Assembly (NCBI RefSeq): GCF_000143885.2
Contig: NC_018581.1
Location: 930,001-994,000, forward strand
Length of the DNA: 64,000 nucleotides
Source of the DNA: Gordonia sp. KTR9
GTDB lineage: Bacteria; Actinomycetota; Actinomycetes; Mycobacteriales; Mycobacteriaceae
Direction: 5' to 3'
Part shown: positions 53,175-61,440 of the stretch, piece after piece
How positions within the stretch are numbered: position 1 is the stretch's first letter
Layout of the letters: each line of letters starts with the position of its first letter
Program-made: the position numbers and the translations under genes
The notes under the pieces: generated by a model
What the model was told of the DNA's origin: nothing
Databases searched by the model: none
Seen by the model: only the letters and a program-made list of their open reading frames with translations

Positions 53175-54728
53175 GTGCCATCGACCGTCTCCAGGGTCGT
53201 CGACTCGAGAGTCGTCGGGGTGGCGACGCGCCGGAAACCGGCGCAGCCGGTCCGGATGTTCGTCGAGCACCCCGACCGGGCCATCGCCCTGCGATGGCTG
53301 TTCCTGCTCGCCTGCACCGCACTCGGCTTCTGGAACACCATCCGGGCCGTCGCCGACGAGCTCATGGCGCAGACGCTGATCCTGTACGTGCCGGTACTCG
53401 TCGTCCTGAGCCTCGTCGCGGTCGTCGGTGTCTCGTGGCGCCGCTTCGACGAACTGCCGATCTACGACCGGCAGACCGACGTCATCGTCGGGATCGTCGT
53501 GCTCATCCTGTCGCTGGCGATGAAGTACCTGGTCAACCCGCGCTACGCCCGTGCGTATCTCACGACCCACATGGACCTGCTCGCGCTGTGGCTGTTCGTG
53601 CTCGGGGCATCGATCCTGTTGTTCGGGCTGCGTCCCGTCGCGCGATACCGGTGGGCGTGGCTGCTGTTCGCCCTGATATTCCCGTTGCCGGTGCGCGGAG
53701 TCGTGCTGCCGCTCGGCGGCACAACCCTCGCTGCGGGTTTCACGCTGGTGCTGATGGCGGTGGCTGCGACCGCGATCGCGGTGGGCCGGACGTGGCGGCG
53801 CAAGGCGCTTGCGGCGTTGCTCGCCGGGGGCATCGGGACCGGTGCGCTGGTGATCTTCTATCTGCTCGACGCACCCCGCAACGTCCTCGTCCCGTACCCG
53901 GCGCTCATCGCCGCGCTCGCCACGTCGTCGTACATGCTGTTCGACTACCGGCGGCGCGGCGGAATGCACTGGGCGCCGCCGGACACCGGACACTTCGCGG
54001 CGCCCAAGGTGGCATTCGTGGGACGGCCGGGCCTGGTGGTACTCCTGGCCGCGGTCATCCTCGCGATGATCCCCACCCCGCCCGTCGGCAGCACGTGGCA
54101 GAGCGCGCGGTTCCCCCAACTCGACATCGGTCCGGCGCTGGTGGTGCCGGTCGGGTGGCGACAGGAATCGGTCGGCGTCTACGGCTGGGTCAGCCGCCTG
54201 TACGGACCCGGTGCGACGCTCAACCGGCAGGTTCTCGTGCAGAGCCGCGGAACGCGGGCGTTCGACAAGTTCGCGCGTCCGCGCCGGGTCGTCGTGGACA
54301 GCGTCGACAGCCGCCGGTCCCTGGCGCTCGAGGTGTATCCGGACATCTTCCGGTACGACCTCTCCCGGGATCGGTCGAGCGAGCCGTTCGACCTGGCGCT
54401 GCCGTTCGGGGTCGAGGGAAAGTTGTGGAGTGTCGTCGACGACGAGCGATACCTGACCTACACCGTGCTGTCGTGGTGGTGGACCAACGGGAACCGCACG
54501 CAGCAGGTCATGCTGTGGGCGGTCGACAACCACGAACCCGACGCGTACTTCCCCGAACCCCGGATCACCATCCTGGCGAACCTCAACTCGCTGATGATCA
54601 TCCTGCTGCGCGGCAACTCGGTGCTGAGCGACAGCGACCCGCAGTACAAGGACCGCACCCTGCTCATCCAGCTGGCCGGCGCGTTGATCGGCGCACAGCT
54701 CGGTGCCGAGGCGGTGGAGGAGCGGTGA
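53175..54728 (+). CDS. Polytopic membrane protein of the exopolysaccharide operon, unknown
   Basis: The product is 517 aa. About nine membrane segments fall between residues 40 and 305 (for example ALWLFVLGASILLFGL). A soluble, Trp/Tyr/Arg-rich domain of about 180 residues follows, starting near TPPVGSTWQSARFPQLDIG, which should face outside. The topology recalls exosortase-EpsI fusions, but the catalytic Cys of exosortases is not visible in the expected place, so I do not call it one. GTG 53175 is the start; ATG 53256 is an alternative. It overlaps the synthase gene. Possibly a polymer export or modification factor. Confidence 0.72.
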   Translation: MPSTVSRVVDSRVVGVATRRKPAQPVRMFVEHPDRAIALRWLFLLACTALGFWNTIRAVADELMAQTLILYVPVLVVLSLVAVVGVSWRRFDELPIYDRQTDVIVGIVVLILSLAMKYLVNPRYARAYLTTHMDLLALWLFVLGASILLFGLRPVARYRWAWLLFALIFPLPVRGVVLPLGGTTLAAGFTLVLMAVAATAIAVGRTWRRKALAALLAGGIGTGALVIFYLLDAPRNVLVPYPALIAALATSSYMLFDYRRRGGMHWAPPDTGHFAAPKVAFVGRPGLVVLLAAVILAMIPTPPVGSTWQSARFPQLDIGPALVVPVGWRQESVGVYGWVSRLYGPGATLNRQVLVQSRGTRAFDKFARPRRVVVDSVDSRRSLALEVYPDIFRYDLSRDRSSEPFDLALPFGVEGKLWSVVDDERYLTYTVLSWWWTNGNRTQQVMLWAVDNHEPDAYFPEPRITILANLNSLMIILLRGNSVLSDSDPQYKDRTLLIQLAGALIGAQLGAEAVEER

Positions 54729-56332
54729 TGAACGCAGCCGACGGAAGCGACGACCACGAGATGCGGGACGCGGACGCACCCGGCGTCGCGCGGAGCACCC
54801 GGCCCCGGCGTCCGGTCGCCGAACTGCTCGCCGACCCGGCGTACCGGGCGCAGGCACTCGACGACGCGGTGAACCGCCTCCGCGATGCCGACGCGGACAT
54901 GTCGGCGTCGGTGGCGTTCAGCCGGATCCAGAAGATCATCGGATTCACGGTCCTCGGCCTCGTCGCCGTCGCGATGGTCTTCTATCCCGTCGGAACCTGC
55001 GCGACACTCGTGTCGATCGCCACCATCGGGTATGTGGTCACCCTGGTCGACCGGGTGGTGATCTTCCGCCGCGGACTGGTCAACGGGGCGATCCGGGTGT
55101 CCGACGAGCAGGCCCGGTCGATCCCCGACGACGAGCTGCCCCACTACACCGTCTTCGTCCCGGCCTACGGTGAGCCCGAGGTGGTCGGACAGCTCGTGGC
55201 GGCGATGGAGACCATCGAGTATCCGCGCGAGAAGCTGCAGGTGCTGTTGCTGCTCGAAGAAGACGATGAGCCGACGATCGAGGCGGCGCGCGGAGTCGAG
55301 GAGAACGGCATCGTCACCGTTGTCCTGACACCGCCGGCGCAACCCCGCACCAAACCGAAGGCCTGCAACTACGGAATGCACTTCGCCACCGGCGACATCG
55401 TCACCATCTTCGATGCCGAGGACAAACCCGATCCGCTGCAGTTGCGCCGCGCCGTCCATGTGCTGAACAACTCCGACGACGAGTCGGTGGTGTGCGTCCA
55501 GGGCAAGCTCAGCTTCCACAACGTGCGCGACAACCTGCTGACCGAGTGGTTCACCGCCGACTACGGGATCTGGTTCGGGTTCCTGCTGCCGGGCATGATG
55601 GTCAGCCGGGCGCCGATCCCGTTGGGCGGCACGTCGAATCACTTCAAGCGCGACGTCCTCGACACGATCGGGGCGTGGGATCCGTTCAACGTGACCGAGG
55701 ACGCCGACCTCGGTGTGCGCATCGCCGACCACGGATACCGCACCCTGGTGCTCGACTCGGTCACGATGGAAGAGGCCAACGTCGACGCCATCAACTGGGT
55801 CCGCCAGCGCTCCCGTTGGTACAAGGGCTACATGCAGACGTGGCTCGTCCACATGCGTCACCCGGTCAAGTTGTGGCACATCCTCGGGCCGGTCGCATTC
55901 GTGCGGTTCACGCTGCTCATCGCCGGGACGCCGGTGATCGCCTGCCTCAACATGGTCTTCTGGCTCATCCTGGCCATGTGGATCGGCGGGCAGCCCGCGT
56001 TCGTCGCGGAGTTGTTCCCCGGGCCCATCTACTATCTGGCGCTGCTCTCGATGCTGCTGGGCAACGGCGCCGCGATCTACATGAACCTGATCGCGATCCG
56101 CGAGGACGACCGCAGCGAGTTGCTGCTGTCGGCGCTGCTGATCCCGCTGTACTGGCTGATGATGAGTGTCGCCGCCATCAAGGGCATGTGGCAGATCCTG
56201 GTCAATCCGTCGTACTGGGAGAAGACCTTTCACGGTCTGTCGACGAGCAGCCAGAGTGCGGCGAGCGATCAGGCCGGCCAGAAGGACGGCGACGAGGACG
56301 ACACCGCGGAACCAGCGGGAGCCCGGACGTGA
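54728..56332 (+). CDS. CelA/BcsA-like processive family 2 glycosyltransferase
   Basis: The product is 534 aa. The GT2 motifs are in order: FVPAYGEPEVV near residue 140, DAEDKPDPLQLRRA near 228 (DxD), VTEDADLGVRI near 322 (TED) and QRSRWYKGYMQTW near 360 (QxxRW). Two N-terminal helices and about four C-terminal membrane helices form the export channel. QxxRW and TED mark processive synthases of cellulose, chitin or hyaluronan type. No PilZ domain is seen, so c-di-GMP control is unlikely. ATG 54728 overlaps the previous stop. Confidence 0.9.
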   Translation: MNAADGSDDHEMRDADAPGVARSTRPRRPVAELLADPAYRAQALDDAVNRLRDADADMSASVAFSRIQKIIGFTVLGLVAVAMVFYPVGTCATLVSIATIGYVVTLVDRVVIFRRGLVNGAIRVSDEQARSIPDDELPHYTVFVPAYGEPEVVGQLVAAMETIEYPREKLQVLLLLEEDDEPTIEAARGVEENGIVTVVLTPPAQPRTKPKACNYGMHFATGDIVTIFDAEDKPDPLQLRRAVHVLNNSDDESVVCVQGKLSFHNVRDNLLTEWFTADYGIWFGFLLPGMMVSRAPIPLGGTSNHFKRDVLDTIGAWDPFNVTEDADLGVRIADHGYRTLVLDSVTMEEANVDAINWVRQRSRWYKGYMQTWLVHMRHPVKLWHILGPVAFVRFTLLIAGTPVIACLNMVFWLILAMWIGGQPAFVAELFPGPIYYLALLSMLLGNGAAIYMNLIAIREDDRSELLLSALLIPLYWLMMSVAAIKGMWQILVNPSYWEKTFHGLSTSSQSAASDQAGQKDGDEDDTAEPAGART

Positions 56333-57984
56333 GGCGCCGCGTCCCGGCCGGGGTGATCATCTTCCTGGCCGCGTGGATCCCCTACCTCGTGATCGGGATC
56401 TACCTCGCCACCGAGGTCCATCTGTTGTTCGGCGACGCGCTGTCGCGGGTGCAGTCGGCGCAGAGCGTGCTGTTCAGCCGTTCCCCGCACCTGGCGGCGA
56501 TCGGCTTCGTCTTCACCCCGCTGACCGCGGTCGTCCAGCTGCCCCTCGTCGCGTTGAGTCCGTGGTTCCCGGAGATGACGACGCATGCGGTGTCGGCGGT
56601 GATCATGTCGTCGGCCTTCATGGCCGGATCGATCGTGCAGATCTCCGGCATCGCACGCGATCAGGGACTCAGCCCGCGCGTGGCGGGCACGTTCACGGTC
56701 CTCTACGCGATCAACCCGATGATCGTCCTGTACGCGGCCAACGGGATGAGTGAGGCGCCCTACCTCTTCTTCCTCGCCTGGGCGTCCCGGCGACTCATCC
56801 GATGGGTGTCCACCGACGACGTCCACGAACTCGTCGTCGCGGGGATCGCGCTGGCGCTGTCCTACCTCACCCGCTACGACGGCGGTGCCGCGGCGATCGC
56901 GGCCGCGTTCGTGGTCGCCTGGGTGACCTACTCCCGGCACGACCCCGCGAAGCGGGTGCCTCGTGTCCTGCTCGACGTGACGCTCACCCTCGCGCCCAGC
57001 GCGTTGGCCTTTCTCGCCTGGGCGGCGGCCGGGTGGCTCATCACCGGTGATGCCTTCGCCCAGTTCACCTCGGAATACGGCAATGCCGCGATCATCGCCC
57101 AGTCCGGCGGCAGCGGCTCGGCCACCACCGGAGACGCGGTGAGGTTCTCGCTCACCGAGATCACCATCCTCGCGCCGCTCCTGCCCATCCTGATCCTCGG
57201 ACTGATCGCGGTGCGCGCGCGCCGGCGCCGCCTGATGCCGTTGCTGCCCGTACTGCTGATCGTCGCGGTACTCGCGTTCCAGATCTTCGGTTACTCACGC
57301 GGATCGACGTTCGGCTTCCTGCGGTTCTACATGACCGTCATCTTGCTGGCCGCGATCGTGGCCCTGATGTCGGTGCCGCTGCGGCATCAGGTTCCCGTGC
57401 GGCGCATGGGCGCACACGCCTATCTCGCCCCGGTGCGTCCGTACGCTTCCCGGTGGGGGTACAAGATCGCGGTCACGGTGGCGCTCGTCGTCGTCGCGGC
57501 GGCGCTCCCGGTCACGACCTACGGCATGACGTCACCCAAGTACGCGCCGCAGGAGTTCGCTCTCGGATCGGTGGTTCGTCCGCAACCGGATTCGGTGTCT
57601 CCCAAGTACCTCGGCGAGGAACGCATCGTGCGCTCGTTCTCCACCGAACGCGCGCTCGCGGAGTACCTCGACGACCTCCGGCTGCCCGACGGATCGGTGT
57701 TGTGCGACACCGTCTACGGGTTCGCGGTGGTGGCGCAGTCCACCCGGCCCCGCCAGTTCGTCATCCCCTCCGACCGTGACTTCACCGAATTGCTCAACGA
57801 TCCGCGCAACGGCGGGGTCCAGTACTTCCTCACCGTTCCCTCGGCCGGCCGGGGTCTGTCCGACGCGATCAATCAGCGGTATCCGACCATGTACGAGAAC
57901 GGGGCCCAGCTCGGGGTGCTCGCGCTCGAGGCCCGTAACGACGGCGCCGATCTACCGGATTGGCGGATGTACCGAATCCTGTGA
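56329..57984 (+). CDS. GT-C-like multi-pass membrane protein
   Basis: The product is 551 aa from GTG 56329, overlapping the synthase stop by 4 bases (GTGA). There are about ten to twelve membrane helices. The first loop reads EVHLLFGDALSRVQSA, an acidic site placed like that of GT-C glycosyltransferases. A C-terminal soluble domain (about 420-551) contains DGSVLCDTVYGFAVVAQ. It may add a polyprenyl-linked sugar to the polymer or its anchor, but donor and acceptor are unknown. It is the last gene of the four-gene operon. Confidence 0.72.
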   Translation: MRRRVPAGVIIFLAAWIPYLVIGIYLATEVHLLFGDALSRVQSAQSVLFSRSPHLAAIGFVFTPLTAVVQLPLVALSPWFPEMTTHAVSAVIMSSAFMAGSIVQISGIARDQGLSPRVAGTFTVLYAINPMIVLYAANGMSEAPYLFFLAWASRRLIRWVSTDDVHELVVAGIALALSYLTRYDGGAAAIAAAFVVAWVTYSRHDPAKRVPRVLLDVTLTLAPSALAFLAWAAAGWLITGDAFAQFTSEYGNAAIIAQSGGSGSATTGDAVRFSLTEITILAPLLPILILGLIAVRARRRRLMPLLPVLLIVAVLAFQIFGYSRGSTFGFLRFYMTVILLAAIVALMSVPLRHQVPVRRMGAHAYLAPVRPYASRWGYKIAVTVALVVVAAALPVTTYGMTSPKYAPQEFALGSVVRPQPDSVSPKYLGEERIVRSFSTERALAEYLDDLRLPDGSVLCDTVYGFAVVAQSTRPRQFVIPSDRDFTELLNDPRNGGVQYFLTVPSAGRGLSDAINQRYPTMYENGAQLGVLALEARNDGADLPDWRMYRIL

Positions 57985-58012
57985 TCGGCCGGGGGTTTCG
58001 TAGACCGCGGGG

Positions 58013-59140
58013 TCACAGGATGTTGGCGCGGACCACACTCCAGGCCGGGTCGAACGGTCCGATGTCGTAGGTGCATGACGACTCCCGCGGATCCGGGACG
58101 AAAGCCCACAGCAGCGCGCCGGCGACACCGAGCGCGCGGTGGTTCGCGATGATGTCCTCGAACGCCCGGGCGCGCGTCGTCGCGGGCAGGCAGGAGCCGG
58201 CGTCGATGCCGATCTCGTTGACCACCAACGGCTTTCCGGCGCTCCGGGCCTGACGGACGCGAGTCGCCAGGTCGCTGCCGAGCGGACCGGAGGTCTGGCC
58301 GCGTCCGGTGCGGTAGTCGTGGAAGTCGAGTACGTCGATGCCGGGAGACCGGGCGACGTCGAGATAACCGGGACCGGCCAGGCCGCACTGGTCGCCGCCG
58401 ACGAGACCCGCGAAGATCGGCCGGTCGGCGTCATAGGAGCGCAGCAGCGCGCCCGCCGAGTCGAAGAACGACCGCAGGACAGCGGTGGCGTCGGCGGGAC
58501 AGGTGCGCGCGTCCAACTCGCACGAGTCCGGACCGCACCGGCTCGCCTCCGGCTCGCCGACGAGCTCCCAGCCGACGACCGACGGTTCGTCGTGCCACCG
58601 TGTCACCGCGGTCTCGACCCACTGCGCGAAGGACGGCTGGTTGACCGACGGCGGTGTGCGCCAGCCCCGGGCGTAGAACTCACGGTCCTTGAACCGGCCG
58701 TCCTCGCAGTCCCCGGACCCGCCGGCGAGTACCGGCAGCACCAGCTGGCGATGCCGGGCCGCGGCGGCGAAGACCCGGTCGAGCGGCGCGAAGTCGAGGA
58801 GCCCGCTGCGCTTGTGAACGGCGAAGGACGAGAACACATTGAACCGGGTCAGTGCCCGCGGGGGCAGTTTCGCGAAGTAGGCGTCGAGGTCGACCTCGGC
58901 ACCGCACCCGCTGTTCACCGCCCAGTCGGTGCCCAGTTGGTAGGCGTTGAAACCGGCGGGCCACCAAGGCTTTCCGTCGAGGACGAGCCCGCCCGGGGTG
59001 GCCTGGACCCGCTGCGTCGGCGTCGGCTGGAGGGGGCCGGGGTCCGGCGTGCGGGCGCACCCGGTGAGGCACAGGAGAACTCCGGCGATCGCGGTGAGCA
59101 CCACGGCGAGCGTCCGCGTCCTGCTGCGTCGGGGGACCAC
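58013..59140 (-). CDS. GH5-like glycoside hydrolase lipoprotein
   Basis: The product is 375 aa with a signal peptide and lipobox CLTGCARTP, so it is membrane-anchored outside. GH5 features include WWPAGFNAYQLG near residue 60, the acid/base Glu in VVGWELVGEPEA near 195 and the nucleophile Glu in LVVNEIGID near 309. Such enzymes cut beta-1,4-glucans or mannans, as BcsZ does in cellulose systems. A TAACCT -10 element lies 6 nt before GTG 59140. It converges with the exopolysaccharide operon and likely trims its product. Confidence 0.85.
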   Translation of the reverse strand: MVPRRSRTRTLAVVLTAIAGVLLCLTGCARTPDPGPLQPTPTQRVQATPGGLVLDGKPWWPAGFNAYQLGTDWAVNSGCGAEVDLDAYFAKLPPRALTRFNVFSSFAVHKRSGLLDFAPLDRVFAAAARHRQLVLPVLAGGSGDCEDGRFKDREFYARGWRTPPSVNQPSFAQWVETAVTRWHDEPSVVGWELVGEPEASRCGPDSCELDARTCPADATAVLRSFFDSAGALLRSYDADRPIFAGLVGGDQCGLAGPGYLDVARSPGIDVLDFHDYRTGRGQTSGPLGSDLATRVRQARSAGKPLVVNEIGIDAGSCLPATTRARAFEDIIANHRALGVAGALLWAFVPDPRESSCTYDIGPFDPAWSVVRANIL

Positions 59141-59146
59141 AGGTGC

Positions 59147-59167
59147 AGGTTACTCGTCACCTAAGGT
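59147..59167. promoter_or_regulatory. Back-to-back leaderless promoters
   Basis: TAACCT on the minus strand (59152-59147) serves the GH5 gene, and TAAGGT on the plus strand (59162-59167) serves the DUF2599 gene. Each is 6 nt from its start codon. The two -10 elements are only 9 bases apart, so the promoters probably compete or are co-controlled. Confidence 0.6.
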
Positions 59168-59173
59168 GGCGGT

Positions 59174-59701
59174 ATGACGTCGGGGCCGGACGAGCCGGGG
59201 TGCGCGGGGAGCCCGCGGGCGGTCGTGCTCGTCGCCGTCGTCGTCGCGCTGACCGCGCTCCTGTCCGCCTGCGGGCAACCGACGCCGAACTCCCCGGCGG
59301 CGAGCAGCGCCACCTCACCCGAACCGACGACCCCGCCGGTCACCACCGCCATGCCGTACCCGGCGACGTCGGCGCCCGCGCCGGTCCTCTACCGCCCGCC
59401 CTACATCGACCGAACCGAATGGACCGACACCGCCGTCGGTCCGAGTCTCTCGGTGTTCCCCACGCGCTCCGGCCGCTACACCACCGAACCCGGCGCGATG
59501 GCGTCCGCGTGGGCCGAGGTCGTCGCGCTCGATCCCACCGCCGACACACCCGGCATGCAGGCCCAGTTCGACTGCCACTGGCGGTTCGCCCGTCTGGTCG
59601 AGCCCGAGAAGCCCAGCTGGAACCTGGAACCCGGACGTCCCGTCGTCGCCGAGGAGGACATGGTCGGCGCCGGCTGCAACCCCGGCTTCGCCGAGGAATG
59701 A
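59174..59701 (+). CDS. DUF2599 lipoprotein
   Basis: The product is 175 aa with a signal peptide and lipobox LLSACGQP, then a Pro/Thr/Ser-rich linker (about 37-75). The DUF2599 domain runs from YIDRTEWTDTAVGPSLSVFP to the end with two cysteines (DCHWRF and GAGCNPGF). DUF2599 occurs mainly in mycolate actinobacteria; its function is unknown. It is divergent from the GH5 gene with a shared promoter region of 33 bp, suggesting a link to the polysaccharide system. Confidence 0.85.
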   Translation: MTSGPDEPGCAGSPRAVVLVAVVVALTALLSACGQPTPNSPAASSATSPEPTTPPVTTAMPYPATSAPAPVLYRPPYIDRTEWTDTAVGPSLSVFPTRSGRYTTEPGAMASAWAEVVALDPTADTPGMQAQFDCHWRFARLVEPEKPSWNLEPGRPVVAEEDMVGAGCNPGFAEE

Positions 59702-59731
59702 CCCGTCAGCGCGTGCGGTGCACGCCGTGAC

Positions 59732-60601
59732 TCAGCGAGTGCGATGCACGCGGCGGTTCCCGATGATCCGGCACACGACGTAGATCGCGAACGAGATGAT
59801 CGTGACGAAGACCGACACGGGCAGTTTCGGGGCGAGCGACATCAGCAGCCCGCCGACCGCCGCGACTTCGGCGAACACGACCGACAGCACCAGGGTGCGC
59901 GTCGGATTCGACGTGACGCGCGCGGCCGCGGCGCCGGGGGTGATCATCAGCGACATCACCAGCAGCGCGCCGATGATCTGCACGCCCTGCGCGGCCGCCA
60001 GGCCCATGATGATCGCGAACACCACGGACAGCGTCCGGATGGGTACGCCCTGTGCCTGCGCCACGCGGGGGTCGGTCGAGGCGAACAGCAGCGGCCGGTA
60101 GATCACGGCCAGCACGACGACGACGATCCCGGTGGTGATGGCGATCGCGACGAGCCCGTTGATGCCGACGCTGACGACCTGGCCGGTCAGCAGTGCGAAA
60201 CCGGTGCCGATCCGGCCGTACAGGGCCAGGAAGAGCACGCCGATACCGAGGCCGAACGCCATCACGACGCCGATCACCGAATCGCGTTCCCGTGCCTTGT
60301 TGCCGAGGAAACCGAACACCGCCGCGGCGATGACCGCACCGATGACACCGCCGAGGTTCACGCTGAACCCGATCAGCAGGGCCGCCGCGGCGCCGGTCAC
60401 TGACAGCTCGCTGGCACCGTGTACCGCGAACGACATCTGCCGGGCGACGATCAGCGGACCCAACAGGCCGCCGAGGAGGCCGAGCAGCACCATCGCGAGG
60501 AGGGCCTGCTGCATGAAGTCGTAACCGAGCAGGTCGATGGTCGTGGAGAAATCCCAGAGATCGCTCAGCGAGCGGTCGACGGCGGAGTAGGTGGTGCTCA
60601 C
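59732..60601 (-). CDS. znuB: Zinc ABC transporter permease ZnuB
   Basis: The product is 289 aa with about eight membrane helices and the metal-permease (ABC-3) layout, for example SFAVHGASELSVTGAAAALL and QGVQIIGALLVMSLMITPGAAA. It forms the channel for zinc uptake with ZnuC and ZnuA. GTG 60601 overlaps the znuC stop by 4 bases. Manganese transporters share this fold; the His-rich ZnuA and the Zur-like box favour zinc. Confidence 0.9.
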   Translation of the reverse strand: MSTTYSAVDRSLSDLWDFSTTIDLLGYDFMQQALLAMVLLGLLGGLLGPLIVARQMSFAVHGASELSVTGAAAALLIGFSVNLGGVIGAVIAAAVFGFLGNKARERDSVIGVVMAFGLGIGVLFLALYGRIGTGFALLTGQVVSVGINGLVAIAITTGIVVVVLAVIYRPLLFASTDPRVAQAQGVPIRTLSVVFAIIMGLAAAQGVQIIGALLVMSLMITPGAAAARVTSNPTRTLVLSVVFAEVAAVGGLLMSLAPKLPVSVFVTIISFAIYVVCRIIGNRRVHRTR

Positions 60602-61440
60602 GCCGGCCCGCCCGAGCGTGCGATTCCCGAATCCGTCTCCGCGGCACAGTGGTGGGCGTCCTCGCCGCCGATCACGACGAGACGGCCGTTGACGCGCAGC
60701 ACCTCGACATCACTGCCGTATAGCTCGCTCAGCGTCTCCGTCGTCATCACCTCGTGCGGCGCGCCGATGCGGAACCTGCCGTCGACGAGATAGAGCACGC
60801 GGTCGACGTAGGGGAGGATCGGGTTGATCTCGTGGGTCACGAAGACGACCGCGGTCCCCGCCTCGCGTCGGCGGCGGTCGATGAGTTCGACGACCACCTG
60901 CTGGTTGGTCGGGTCGAGGCTGGCGAGTGGTTCGTCGCAGAGCAGCAGGCCGGGATCGCTGACAACCGCCTGCGCGACCCGCAGACGTTGCTGCTCACCG
61001 CCGGAGAGGACGCCGAGCGGGGCGTCGGCGTACGGCAGCGCGTCCACCGCGCTCAGGGCGCGGTCGACGAGTTCGCGTCGCCGCGCCCGCCCGCGCAGAC
61101 CGACGCCCCAGCGGCCGCCGTCGACACCGAAACCGACGAGGTCGCGCCCGCGGATGGCCATCGGGTCGGCGTCGTCCTCGGCGTGCTGCTGCGGGATGTA
61201 ACCGACCGCGTCGATGGTGGCGACGCTGCCGCGGTCGAGCGCGTACTGGCGCAGCAGGACCCGCAGGAACGACGTCTTGCCCGAACCGTTCGGCCCCAGG
61301 ACCGCGATGAACTCGCCGGGCTCGATGGTCAGGTTCAGGTCGTCCCAGAGAATCCGGTCGCCGAACGCGAGTCGGGCACCCGAGAACGCAACGACCGGAT
61401 GCGGATCCGTTTCTGCCCCGTCGCTGCCTGTCCCGGTCAA
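60598..61440 (-). CDS. znuC: Zinc ABC transporter ATPase ZnuC
   Basis: The product is 280 aa with Walker A LGPNGSGKTSFLR, signature LSGGEQQRLRVAQAV and Walker B LLLCDEPLASLD; the H-loop is in VTHEINPIL. The start is TTG 61440, which overlaps the znuA stop (TTGA); no better start lies in front of the ABC domain. It powers the ZnuB channel. Confidence 0.9.
   Translation of the reverse strand: MTGTGSDGAETDPHPVVAFSGARLAFGDRILWDDLNLTIEPGEFIAVLGPNGSGKTSFLRVLLRQYALDRGSVATIDAVGYIPQQHAEDDADPMAIRGRDLVGFGVDGGRWGVGLRGRARRRELVDRALSAVDALPYADAPLGVLSGGEQQRLRVAQAVVSDPGLLLCDEPLASLDPTNQQVVVELIDRRRREAGTAVVFVTHEINPILPYVDRVLYLVDGRFRIGAPHEVMTTETLSELYGSDVEVLRVNGRLVVIGGEDAHHCAAETDSGIARSGGPA

Noticed and set aside
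53175..54728. Calling the 517-aa membrane protein an exosortase
   Set aside because: The helix count and exported domain are reminiscent, but the catalytic Cys and clear Arg/His motifs were not found, and no PEP-CTERM-like substrate is in the window.
52545..54857. 770-codon minus-strand open frame
   Set aside because: Antisense to two well-supported membrane proteins, with Arg/His/Asp-rich composition typical of high-GC shadow frames and no recognisable domain.
53069..56332. 1087-codon plus-strand open frame
   Set aside because: Only the part from 54728 is coding (the GT2 synthase). The rest is Arg/Pro/His-rich shadow of the BcsB-like and membrane protein genes.
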